NCBI GenBank assembly: GCA_965221855.1
Contig: CBDCSV010000008.1
Span: 1 to 64,000, forward strand
Source: JAJDXO01 sp965221855
GTDB lineage: Bacteria; Pseudomonadota; Alphaproteobacteria; Rhodospirillales; UBA2165
Direction: 5' to 3'
Length of the DNA: 64,000 bases
Positions 8,711 through 16,416 of the stretch are shown piece by piece. The translations under genes were made by a program, and so were the position numbers. Numbering within the stretch: position 1 is the first letter of the stretch; each line of letters begins with the position of its first letter. The notes below the pieces were generated by a model that made no database searches, was not told the DNA's origin, and worked only from the letters and a program-made list of their open reading frames with translations.

Positions 8711-10015
8711 ATGACCGGACTGCAGATCGGTTTTCTCGGCCTGGGCATGGTTTTGGCGCTCATCGCCATTCGAATTCCGATCGGCGTTGCGCTCGGCGGC
8801 GTCTCCATTCTCGGAATCATGATGTTGCGCGGGCCGGATGTGGCGGTCGGCGTGGTCAAGACGACGGTCTTCGAATTCGCCGCAAGCTGGAATCTCTCGG
8901 CCATTCCCATGTTCCTTTTGATGGGCGCCGTCGCACACCATTCGGGGATCAGTTCGGCTCTGTTCAAATCGGCGCGGTTGTGGCTCGGGCGTCTGCCCGG
9001 CGGCCTGGCGGTCGCCAGCAACTTTACCTGCGCCGGATTTTCCGCCGCATCGGGGTCCAGCCTCGCGACCGCCGCGGCGATGGGGCGCATCGCCATCCCG
9101 GAAATGATGAAGCAGGGCTACGACAAGGGCATGGCCGCCGGCGTCGTTGCCGCCGCCGGCACGTTGGGTTCCCTGATTCCGCCCAGCATTCTCATGGTCC
9201 TCTTCGGCATATTCGCCGAGGCGTCGATCGCGAAACTCCTGATCGCGGGCATTCTGCCCGGCATTCTGACCGCGGTGGTCTATGCGTCGATGATCATTGT
9301 GCGGTGCAAGCTTCGGCCCGAACTCGCACCGGTCGTCGCCGAGAAATACAGCCTGCGCGAAAAATTATCGGCGTCGAGCCAGGTATGGCCCCTTTTCGCC
9401 CTGATTATCGGGATTATCGGCGGAATATATGCCGGCATCGTCACCCCGACCGAGGCGGGCGCGTTCGGCGCATTCTTGTCTTTCGTGCTGGCCTGGACGC
9501 AGAAGCGGCTGACCTGGAAGCTTTTCAAGGACAGCGTCAACGAAGCGCTGATCAACACGGCGAAAATATTCTTCATTGCCGTCGGCGCGGTCATGTTGAC
9601 CCGATTTCTGGCCTTGTCCGGCCTGCCGTTCTTCATGGGACAGATGATCGGCGATTGGGCGCTCGACCCGGTGCTCCTGATCATCGCCATGTCGCTCATT
9701 TACGTCGTGCTCGGCATGTTTCTCGACCCGCTGGGCCTCATGTTGCTGACATTGCCGCTTCTGCTGCCCATGTTCGACGCGCTCGACCTCGATCTCATTT
9801 GGCTTGGCGTCCTGGTCATCAAGTTCCTTGAAATCGGGCTCATGACCCCGCCGGTCGGCTTCAACGTCTATATCGTGAAAAGCGTCGTCGGCGATGCGAT
9901 CCCCCTGGGAACCATCTTCCGGGGAGTCGCGTGGTTCCTGGGTTGCGAGGTGGTGATCGTCGCACTCCTGGTCTATTTCCCGCAGATTTCGACGTTCCTG
10001 CCCCAACTGATGTAG
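8711..10015 (+). CDS. dctM: TRAP transporter large permease (DctM family)
   Basis: A 434-residue multi-helix sodium-coupled permease. DctM signatures are present: the N-terminal IPIGVALGGVSILG, SAASGSSLATAAAMGRIAIPEM, AGTLGSLIPPSILMVLFG, TPTEAGAFGAF, and the C-terminal GLMTPPVGFNVYIVKSV. Length and topology are normal. It works with DctQ and the periplasmic DctP encoded on the opposite strand. Confidence 0.94.
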   Translation: MTGLQIGFLGLGMVLALIAIRIPIGVALGGVSILGIMMLRGPDVAVGVVKTTVFEFAASWNLSAIPMFLLMGAVAHHSGISSALFKSARLWLGRLPGGLAVASNFTCAGFSAASGSSLATAAAMGRIAIPEMMKQGYDKGMAAGVVAAAGTLGSLIPPSILMVLFGIFAEASIAKLLIAGILPGILTAVVYASMIIVRCKLRPELAPVVAEKYSLREKLSASSQVWPLFALIIGIIGGIYAGIVTPTEAGAFGAFLSFVLAWTQKRLTWKLFKDSVNEALINTAKIFFIAVGAVMLTRFLALSGLPFFMGQMIGDWALDPVLLIIAMSLIYVVLGMFLDPLGLMLLTLPLLLPMFDALDLDLIWLGVLVIKFLEIGLMTPPVGFNVYIVKSVVGDAIPLGTIFRGVAWFLGCEVVIVALLVYFPQISTFLPQLM

Positions 10016-10099
10016 GCCGCCGCGGGACTTCCCTGGAAAGCAAGGTCCATGAAGATCGTGGCGGGCGGTGTTCGGGCTGAAAACCGCCGCTCCCGCCGC

Positions 10100-10156
10100 C
10101 ATCGCCAATTCGTAATGCGGGGGCCGGGTGGTCAAGTCCCCCCGGGCGGCGCCGTT
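10100..10156 (+). pseudogene. Decayed 3' half of tRNA-Thr
   Basis: From about 10102 the sequence follows the tRNA-Thr gene from the anticodon stem to the acceptor end and its flank (ATTCGTAATGCG identical, then cGGGTGgTCAAGTC, then GGCGGC) with scattered substitutions and a one-base insertion. The T-stem is no longer paired correctly and the D-arm and 5' acceptor strand are missing. About 45 bases upstream the string GGCGGGCGGT also recurs as in the region before tRNA-Thr. It is a relic of a duplicated tRNA locus or of an integration site, and not functional. Confidence 0.7.
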
Positions 10157-10266
10157 TCCCGGGGCTCTTTTCATCCGGAAACCGAACTGTCAAAGTCTGT
10201 CGCCGAACCACGGAGTGTGACCAACGCCCGGCCGGAGGGCTTGGGGCAGCGAACGGGAGCAGCGTC

Positions 10267-11187
10267 ATGAGCATGGACGGGCCACTGGACAATGAGCAAA
10301 GCTGGGTCGACGCCGAGCTGCAGGACAGCTTCGACGAAGAGCTGGAGATGGAGATCGATGACGAGCGCATCGCCCGCGAGCTGCGCGACATCACCGAGCT
10401 CAAGCATAAATCCACGCTCCCGCGCCGGACCTATTTCCGCGAGCTCCTGAAGCTCCAGGCCGAGCTGGTGAAGCTCCAGGACTGGGTGATCGCGAACGAC
10501 TACAAGCTGGTGGTGCTGTTCGAGGGCCGGGATGCGGCCGGCAAGGGGGGCGTCATCAAGCGGATCACGCAGCGGCTCAACCCGCGGGTCTGCCGCACCG
10601 TGGCGCTGCCGGCGCCCAACGAGCGGGAAACGACCCAGTGGTACTTTCAGCGCTACGTGCCCCATCTGCCCGCCGGCGGCGAAATCGTTCTCTTCGACCG
10701 GTCGTGGTACAACCGCGCCGGGGTCGAACGGGTGATGGACTTCGCCACCGAGGAGGAGGTGGAGGAGTTCTTCCGCGACGTGCCGGAGTTCGAGCGGATG
10801 CTCGCGCGCTCGGGCGTCAAGCTGATCAAGTACTGGTTCTCGATCACCGACCAGGAGCAGCAGCTTCGGTTCCTGATGCGTATCCATGATCCGCTCAAGC
10901 AGTGGAAACTGAGCCCCATGGATCTTCAGTCGCGGATTCGCTGGGAGGACTACACCAAGGTCAAGGAGGAAATGTTCGAGCGCACCAATATTCCCGAAGC
11001 GCCCTGGTATATCGTCGAGGGCAACGACAAGAAGCGGGCGCGGCTCAACTGCATCCGCCATCTGCTGCAGCAGGTGCCCTACACGGATGTTCCCCACGAC
11101 GAGGTGATCCTGCCCGACCGGGTCTTCAACCCCGATTACGAGCGGACGACCCTGCCCCGGGAACTCTACGTGGACGAGGTCTACTAG
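10267..11187 (+). CDS. ppk2: Polyphosphate kinase 2
   Basis: PPK2 reversibly transfers phosphate between polyphosphate and nucleoside di- or triphosphates. The 306-residue protein has an acidic N-terminal extension, then the kinase core with Walker A EGRDAAGKGGVIKR (near residue 87), lid-region KLSPMDLQSRIRWEDYTK, and Walker B FDRSWYNRAGVER. The start has GGGAG 7 bases upstream. The stop codon TAG (11185-11187) is formed across the left end of an IS630-type element: TA is the target and G is the first base of the element. Confidence 0.93.
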   Translation: MSMDGPLDNEQSWVDAELQDSFDEELEMEIDDERIARELRDITELKHKSTLPRRTYFRELLKLQAELVKLQDWVIANDYKLVVLFEGRDAAGKGGVIKRITQRLNPRVCRTVALPAPNERETTQWYFQRYVPHLPAGGEIVLFDRSWYNRAGVERVMDFATEEEVEEFFRDVPEFERMLARSGVKLIKYWFSITDQEQQLRFLMRIHDPLKQWKLSPMDLQSRIRWEDYTKVKEEMFERTNIPEAPWYIVEGNDKKRARLNCIRHLLQQVPYTDVPHDEVILPDRVFNPDYERTTLPRELYVDEVY

Positions 11188-11277
11188 AGAGTTTTCTGAT
11201 CTGACGGAATCGTTAGGGATTCCCAAAGTCTCTGATTTCTGATTCAAGATGTGGGCTGGTGAAGGAGGCCAGCCTGC

Positions 11278-11658
11278 ATGACGAGACCACTTTCGAATGA
11301 TCTACGACATCGGTTGGTTGCGGCGGTGGACGGCGGGATGTCGCGTCGGTCTGCGGCGAAGGTTTTTGGGGTTGCGGCCTCGACGGCGATCAAATGGGTT
11401 GATCAGTGGCGGCAGCGGGGTGATGTGCGGCCCCGGCCGCAAGGCGGGGACCGCCGCTCTCACCGCCTTGAAGCGTATGCCGAGGAGGTTCTGGCGCTTG
11501 TCACGGAGACACCGGACATCACCCTGGCCGAGATCGCAGCCTGTCTGGAGGAGGTGCACGGGCTTCGGGTTGCCCCGAGCACGGTCTGGCGGCTGCTCGA
11601 CCGCCACGGCATGACCTTCAAAAAAAACCGCGCACGCCAGCGAGCAGCAACGTCCTGA
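11278..11658 (+). CDS. IS630-family transposase, N-terminal frame
   Basis: The 126-residue first frame contains the winged helix-turn-helix DNA-binding part of the transposase (RHRLVAAVDGGMSRRSAAKVFGVAASTAIKWVDQWRQRG) and reaches the linker MTFKK. At 11620-11627 there is a run of eight A. A +1 (or -2) slip there moves into the second frame and restores the family sequence KKTAHASEQQRPDVLARRQAW. Alone it lacks the catalytic domain. Confidence 0.88.
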   Translation: MTRPLSNDLRHRLVAAVDGGMSRRSAAKVFGVAASTAIKWVDQWRQRGDVRPRPQGGDRRSHRLEAYAEEVLALVTETPDITLAEIAACLEEVHGLRVAPSTVWRLLDRHGMTFKKNRARQRAATS

Positions 11659-11662
11659 TGTC

Positions 11663-12226
11663 TTGGCGCGCCGGCAGGCCTGGGCCGAGGCGCAGCCCGG
11701 CCTGATGCCGGAGCGGCTGGTCTTCATCGACGAGACCGGCACATCGACCAAGATGGCCCGGCGCTATGGCCGCGCGCCGCGCGGGCAGCGCTGCCAAGCC
11801 GCCATCCCTCACGGCCACTGGAAGACCACCACTTTGGTCGCTGCTCTCACGCTCGACGGCATCCTCGCCCCCATGACCATCGATGGGGCGATGACCGGGG
11901 CAGCCTTCCTTGCCTATGTCGAGCAAATCCTGGTCCCAACCCTCAAACCCGGAGACATCGTCATTATGGACAATCTGCCAGCCCATAAGCCCGCCAGCGT
12001 GCGTAAGGCCATCGAAGACGCCGGCGCCGAGCTCCGCTTCCTGCCGCCCTACTCACCCGACTTCAACCCAATCGAGATGGCCTTCGCAAAGCTCAAGGCC
12101 CTCCTCAAAAAGACCGCAGCCAGAACCGTCGACGACCTCTACGACGCCATCGCAACCGCCATCGACACAGTCACCCAATCCGAGTGCCAAAACTACTTCA
12201 CTGCCGCAGGCTATGACCGGGTGTGA
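11663..12226 (+). CDS. IS630-family transposase, catalytic frame
   Basis: The second frame holds the DDE catalytic domain: FIDETGTSTKM (first Asp), IVIMDNLPAHK (second Asp) and NPIEMAFAKLK (Glu). The coordinate given is the first possible TTG start, but family sequence continues upstream to the A8 run at 11620, so it is most likely made as a frameshift fusion with the preceding frame rather than from its own start. All catalytic residues are intact, so the element may still be active. Confidence 0.88.
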   Translation: MARRQAWAEAQPGLMPERLVFIDETGTSTKMARRYGRAPRGQRCQAAIPHGHWKTTTLVAALTLDGILAPMTIDGAMTGAAFLAYVEQILVPTLKPGDIVIMDNLPAHKPASVRKAIEDAGAELRFLPPYSPDFNPIEMAFAKLKALLKKTAARTVDDLYDAIATAIDTVTQSECQNYFTAAGYDRV

Positions 12227-12261
12227 TCAGAAAATGCTCTAGCCGCCCCCGGCGCGCCCTC

Positions 12262-12855
12262 TCATCCGGCTCCGTAGGCCTTGGCGCTCTCTTCCTGGCT
12301 CACCGGATTGCCCTCCGGGTCCTGAAGCGGGAACGCCTTCAGGGTCTTCATCCATACGGCGAAGCCGTAGTGGTAGGCGATCAGGACCCCGATCTCCATG
12401 ATTTCCGCCTCCGACCAGTGCCGCTTGCCTTCGTCGTAGAAGTCCCGGTTCACCGCCTTGGGATCGGTGTACATCAGCGCCGAATATTCGAGCGCCCACT
12501 TCTCCGCGTCCGAGAACCGGCCGTCGTTTTCGAAATCGCCGTAGCCCGCCTCGATGGTCTCCTCGGTGAGGCCGGCCTCCCTGGCCATGGTCGAGCGCAG
12601 ATTGGCGAAGTAGGGATCGCCGGCGAACCGGGCGAGCCGGATGCGGATGATCTCCTTGAGCTTGTGGTCCACGTTGCCCTCGGCGTGGGAGACCCAGAAC
12701 GCATCCCACACCGCCTGGGCGTGGCTCGGCGCATGGGCCATGATCCGCAGCAGCAGCGGGTCCGGCGCCCGCAGGCTTTCGGCCTGCTCGAGCATCCTGG
12801 CGAGCGCCTTGTCTTCCTTGAGTTCCTCGACGGGGACCGGATCGATCACTGGCAT
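12262..12855 (-). CDS. CMD/AhpD-like protein without the redox CxxC
   Basis: A 197-residue carboxymuconolactone-decarboxylase-fold protein. The core VDHKLKEIIRIRLARFAG is followed by DPYFANLRS where redox-active relatives have CxxC plus GNVRS, so the catalytic pair is replaced. The rest (GLTEETIEAGYGDFE, EKWALEYSALMYTDP, IMEIGVLIAYHYGFAVWMKTL) matches the upstream paralogue position by position. It starts 16 bases after the stop of that paralogue, so they are probably co-translated. It may be a non-catalytic partner in a mixed oligomer; this is inference. Its 3' end lies 22 bp from the IS630 element. Confidence 0.87.
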   Translation of the reverse strand: MPVIDPVPVEELKEDKALARMLEQAESLRAPDPLLLRIMAHAPSHAQAVWDAFWVSHAEGNVDHKLKEIIRIRLARFAGDPYFANLRSTMAREAGLTEETIEAGYGDFENDGRFSDAEKWALEYSALMYTDPKAVNRDFYDEGKRHWSEAEIMEIGVLIAYHYGFAVWMKTLKAFPLQDPEGNPVSQEESAKAYGAG

Positions 12856-12871
12856 GTCTGTGTTTCCCGGT

Positions 12872-13528
12872 TTACTCGGCGGCCTCGCCCGGGGCCCGTT
12901 CCTTGGCCCGCTGCATGGCGCCCTTGGTATGGGACATGGGCGTATCGCCGTAGATCTCGCGGCTTTCCTCCTGGCTCACCAGCCGCCCGTCGGGGGCGAA
13001 CATGGGGTAGAAGCCGAGGGTGCCGAAGAACGTGTGATAGCCGATGTTGAACGCGATATAGGCGCCGAGCTCGACGATCTCCTCGGTCGAGAAGTGTTCG
13101 CGCAGCTCCGCGTAGAACGCCTCGTCGATCTTCTCCGGATGCCGGTCCATATATTCGGAATAGCGCAGCGCCGCCTTCTCGCGCCGGGTGAACTTGTCGG
13201 AGGCCTCGTAGTTGTCGATGCCTTCGTCGAGCAGTTCCTCGGTCAGTCCATTCCCCTTCGCCGAAGCGGATCGGACGTTTCCTCAATAGTTGCAGTCGGC
13301 CGCCCGCGACAGCTGAACGCGGATGATTTCCTTGAGGTTGTGGTCCACCTTGCCGGTGGAGAAGAGTGTGCCCCAGGCGATGTACATGGCCTTCGCGAGG
13401 TCCGGGTTGTGACCCATCATGGCATGGAACGCCGGGTCCGGCGCGCGGTTGCGAAGCGCCTTCTTGATGAACGGGCCGAGTTTGCCTTTCCCGAGCTCGT
13501 CCAGATCCATTAGCGAAATATTGGGCAT
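12872..13528 (-). CDS. CMD/AhpD-like protein, candidate selenoprotein (CNYU)
   Basis: Read with TGA 13283-13285 as selenocysteine, the frame gives 218 residues without other interruption: an N-terminal 81 residues ending RAADCNY, then the TGA, then GNVRSASAKGNGLTEELLDEG and on to SQEESREIYGD and a basic tail. The frame on both sides of the TGA is intact and aligns along its length with the next gene downstream. The TGA occupies the second cysteine position of the family CxxC motif (C79-N-Y-U82). A SECIS-like hairpin starts 6 bases after the TGA. The start ATG has AGGA 8-11 bases upstream. The CMD fold includes peroxide-reducing AhpD-type thiol enzymes and ring-cleavage decarboxylases; the CNYU motif favours a thiol/selenol redox role. 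The alternative is a recent nonsense mutation giving an 81-residue truncated product. Confidence 0.72.
13246..13276 (-). promoter_or_regulatory. SECIS-like hairpin after in-frame TGA
   Basis: On the transcript, 31 bases beginning 7 nt after the UGA fold into one hairpin. GUCC pairs with GGAC, followed by a G-U wobble, one A-A mismatch, UCC with GGA, one G-G mismatch and CUUC with GAAG, closed by a three-base apical loop GGC at +21 to +23. Bacterial SECIS elements have a small apical loop 16-37 nt after the UGA with a G in its first two positions; this one fits. Pairing was done by hand. Confidence 0.65.
13283..13285 (-). other. In-frame UGA, candidate selenocysteine codon
   Basis: TGA follows GAC TGC AAC TAT and precedes GGA AAC GTC CGA, giving D-C-N-Y-U-G-N-V-R. 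It falls where redox-active relatives carry the second cysteine of CxxC. Confidence 0.68.
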
Positions 13529-13652
13529 GATCTGGTTCCTTGCTGAAACCGGTTGAATTCAATCCTCGAACAAGCGGTTGCGTCCGATCCTAGAATTACC
13601 GTCCCGGGCCGGCTTTTTCCAGCGGATTCGAACATTCCGGGCGGTGCGTGGC

Positions 13653-13706
13653 GGATGGTTCCGCCCGGTCCAATATGCGGAGCATTCCGCCCGGTCCAAT
13701 GTGGCG
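13653..13706. repeat. Short direct repeat upstream of the CMD genes
   Basis: TTCCGCCCGGTCCAAT occurs twice, beginning at about 13658 and 13685, each followed by a TGCGGA- or TGGCGGA-like string. It lies in the 188-base gap between the CoA transferase stop and the CMD start. No function is apparent. Confidence 0.55.
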
Positions 13707-13716
13707 GATCGTCTCG

Positions 13717-14901
13717 CTACACGATGCCGCCGGCGCGGAACGTCGCGATCTCGTCTCCCCCGTAGCCGAACTCGGCCAGCACCGCATCCGTATCGGCGCC
13801 GTATTCGGGCGCGCTCTTGACCATCCGCTGGCCGGTGCGGCCGAGATGGATGGGCTGGCCCACGAGGCCGATCTCGCCGAGGCCCGGCGACGTCACGGTC
13901 TGGCGCACGCCCAGCGCCTCGACGCAGGGATCGGCGAAGGTCCTGTCGAGGGTGTTGATGGGCCCGGACGGCACGCCGACGGCGTTCATGGCGGCGACCC
14001 ATTCGTCCGCGGTCCGGGTTTCGGTCCTGGCCTCGATCAGCGGGTTGAGTTCGTCCCGGTTCTCGAAACGCGCCTTGGCCGAGGCGAAGCGCTCGTCGTC
14101 GATCAGTTCCTCGGCGCCCAGCGCCGTGCAGAACTTCTCCCACATGGTGGCCATGGGCGCGAGGAGCACGTGCCCGTCCGAGGTCCGGAAGGCGTTGGTC
14201 GGTACGTTGGTCGGGTGGTTGTTGCCCGCCTGGCCCGGCACGTCGCCGTTCATGGTGTAGCGCGCGGCCTGGAAATCGAGCAGGAAGATGCAGGCCTCCA
14301 TCAGGGTGGTCTGCACCCACTGGCCTTCGCCGGACCGCTCCCGCTCGAACAGCGCCAGCATGATGCCGTTGGCCAACAGGGTGCCGGCCATCATGTCCGA
14401 GATGGCCGCGCCCGAGCGCACCGGCCCCTGGCCCGGATGGCCGGTAACCGACATGTGCCCGCCCATCGCCTGGACCACCGGGTCGAGCCCGGGCCGTTCG
14501 GCGTAGGGCCCCTCCTGGCCGAAGGCCGAGATGCTGCCATAGACGATCCGGGGGTTGACCGCCCGGATGCTGTCATAGTTGACGCCGAGACGCGCCTTCA
14601 CGTCCGGCCGGTAATTCTCGACGATGACGTCGGCGCTCTCGGCCATCTTCTTGAACACCTGGACGCCCTCTTCCGACTTGAGGTTGAGGGTCATGCTCCG
14701 CTTGTTGCGGTGCAGGTTCTGGAAGTCCGGCGAGTGGCGGGCGGAAAAATCTTTGCCCCCGCCCAGCCCCGGCGGCTCGATCTTGATCACGTCGGCGCCC
14801 CAATCGGCCATCTGGCGCCCGGCGGTGGGCCCGGCCCGGGCGAGGGTCATCTCCAGAACGGTGATGTCCTTCAGGACATCGGATGCGGGCTGAAACGGCA
14901 T
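13717..14901 (-). CDS. CaiB/BaiF family (family III) CoA transferase
   Basis: A 394-residue family III CoA transferase, moving CoA between carboxylic acids. Visible features are the N-terminal LKDITVLEMTLARAGPTAGRQMADWGADVIKIE, the HRNKRSMTLNLKSEEG segment, the catalytic-Asp region ADVIVENYRPDVKARLG, and the GSISAFGQEGPYAERPG block. The substrate cannot be assigned. It lies upstream of the two CMD genes on the same strand with a 188-base gap, which suggests but does not prove a shared pathway. Confidence 0.92.
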   Translation of the reverse strand: MPFQPASDVLKDITVLEMTLARAGPTAGRQMADWGADVIKIEPPGLGGGKDFSARHSPDFQNLHRNKRSMTLNLKSEEGVQVFKKMAESADVIVENYRPDVKARLGVNYDSIRAVNPRIVYGSISAFGQEGPYAERPGLDPVVQAMGGHMSVTGHPGQGPVRSGAAISDMMAGTLLANGIMLALFERERSGEGQWVQTTLMEACIFLLDFQAARYTMNGDVPGQAGNNHPTNVPTNAFRTSDGHVLLAPMATMWEKFCTALGAEELIDDERFASAKARFENRDELNPLIEARTETRTADEWVAAMNAVGVPSGPINTLDRTFADPCVEALGVRQTVTSPGLGEIGLVGQPIHLGRTGQRMVKSAPEYGADTDAVLAEFGYGGDEIATFRAGGIV

Positions 14902-15028
14902 TTGGCGGTCCTTCCCGGCGGAATTTTCCTCAGCCTAGTTCCGTTGCCCTGGAATCGCAAAGACCAGCAGCACGCCAGTCGCCATGCCCGGGGTCGGCGC
15001 GGCAAAAGAATTGCCGATTCAAGCGGAC

Positions 15029-16387
15029 CTATTGCAGCACCATGAACAGCTCGTGTCCGTCGCGGACCACGTTCATGGCGATGACCTTGCTGCCGGTTTC
15101 GACGGATCTGGCAAAGTCATCGACGCCCTTCACCCGCTTGCGGTTCACGGCAATGATGATATCGCCTTGCCGGAGACCATTTCGCCAGGCGCGGCTTCCG
15201 GGCTCCACCTGCGTGACCAGGGCGCCCTCGATTTTTCCGGACATGTGATGGTCGCGCGGAATATCCATAATCACCCCACCCGAGAGTTGCGGCACGCCGT
15301 CCCGGCTGGCGATTTCGGCGGCCGAGGCGCGGCCGATTGTCACCTTTTTCTTCAGAGTCTCGCCGCCGCGGACAACGGTCAACTCGACCTCTTCGCCCAC
15401 CGGAATAAGGCCGACGCGATTGCGGAAATCGGCGGAGCCGGCGAGCATGTCGCCGTTTACCGCGATGACCACGTCACCCGCCTTGAGGCCGGCTTTTTCG
15501 GCTGCGCTATTGGCATCGATCTTGGACAATATGGCGCCGCGATTGGTTTTCAGCGCCATGGCCGCCGCAATGTCGGGGGTCACATCCTGAATGGCGACGC
15601 CAAGCCGTCCCCGGCGGACCTCGCCGAACTGGAGCAACTGATCCATTACCGCCTTGGCCATGCGCATGGGAACGGCGAAGCCGATCCCCACATTGCCGCC
15701 CCCCGGCCCAATGATGGCGGTATTGATGCCGATCAGCTCGCCTTTGAGATTGACCAGCGCGCCGCCGGAATTGCCGGGATTGATGGACGCGTCGGTCTGA
15801 ATGAAATCCTCATAGCCTTCGATGTTGAGCCCGCTCCGGCCGAGCGCGGAAACGATGCCCGAGGTCACCGTTTGCCCGATGCCGAACGGGTTGCCGATGG
15901 CGACAACGAAATCGCCGACCTGCAACGTGTCGGAGTTGCCCATCTTCAAGGCCGTCAGGTTCTCGGGCTCGATTTTCAAAAGCGCGATATCCGTGCCCTT
16001 GTCGCTGCCGATCAACTCGGCCCGGAACGACCGGCGGTCCTTGAGGGTCACGACAATCTGGTCCGCATTGTCGACGACGTGGTGGTTGGTCATCACGTAC
16101 CCTTTCCGGGCGTCGATGATGACCCCGGAGCCCGCACTCACCTGTGGGCGTTGCTGCTGTTCGGGCAGATCGAAGAAGAACCGGTAGAAGGGGTCCTGGA
16201 GCAGCGGGTTCTGTTCCTGGGCGACCTTGGTCCGGACGGCGATATTGACCACCGCCGGCGTGATGTCCTTCAAGAGCGGCGCAAGGGTCGGCACGCCGCC
16301 CGCCATCGGCGCCTGAATCTGGCCCGAGGCCGATCCGGCGGGAAGCACGACGATCAATGCGAACAAGAAAGCAAATACGTATCTCAT
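15029..16387 (-). CDS. DegP/DegQ-type periplasmic serine protease
   Basis: A 452-residue HtrA-family protease for envelope protein quality control. It has a signal peptide (about 1-22), a trypsin-like domain with His in TNHHVVDNAD, Asp in GTDIALLKIE and Ser in NPGNSGGALVN, and two PDZ domains (about 262-345 and 365-450). Length and domain order match DegQ. The start has GGAG about 10 bases upstream and lies 29 bases after the rpoH stop on the same strand, so it is likely expressed with the heat-shock sigma gene. Confidence 0.94.
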   Translation of the reverse strand: MRYVFAFLFALIVVLPAGSASGQIQAPMAGGVPTLAPLLKDITPAVVNIAVRTKVAQEQNPLLQDPFYRFFFDLPEQQQRPQVSAGSGVIIDARKGYVMTNHHVVDNADQIVVTLKDRRSFRAELIGSDKGTDIALLKIEPENLTALKMGNSDTLQVGDFVVAIGNPFGIGQTVTSGIVSALGRSGLNIEGYEDFIQTDASINPGNSGGALVNLKGELIGINTAIIGPGGGNVGIGFAVPMRMAKAVMDQLLQFGEVRRGRLGVAIQDVTPDIAAAMALKTNRGAILSKIDANSAAEKAGLKAGDVVIAVNGDMLAGSADFRNRVGLIPVGEEVELTVVRGGETLKKKVTIGRASAAEIASRDGVPQLSGGVIMDIPRDHHMSGKIEGALVTQVEPGSRAWRNGLRQGDIIIAVNRKRVKGVDDFARSVETGSKVIAMNVVRDGHELFMVLQ

Positions 16388-16416
16388 CTCAATGCACTCC
16401 TATCGGCGTCGATGGT

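Larger units (their letters stand above)
11187..12239 (+). mobile_element. IS630-family insertion sequence, complete
   Basis: A 1053-bp element bounded by imperfect inverted repeats (GAGAGTTTTCTGATC at the left, GAGCATTTTCTGATC as reverse complement at the right; 13 of 15 match) and flanked on both sides by the dinucleotide TA (11185-11186 and 12240-12241), the usual IS630/Tc1 target duplication. It carries a two-frame transposase. Removing the element and one TA restores TAC TAG at the end of ppk2. Confidence 0.92.

Noticed and set aside
6622..10156. A complete integrative element at tRNA-Thr
   Set aside because: No integrase, excisionase or mobility gene lies between the tRNA and its remnant; only an old footprint or duplication can be claimed.
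13283..13528. A stand-alone 81-residue truncated CMD protein
   Set aside because: Family homology continues in the same frame after the TGA without any decay, so the truncated reading is the less likely one, though not excluded.
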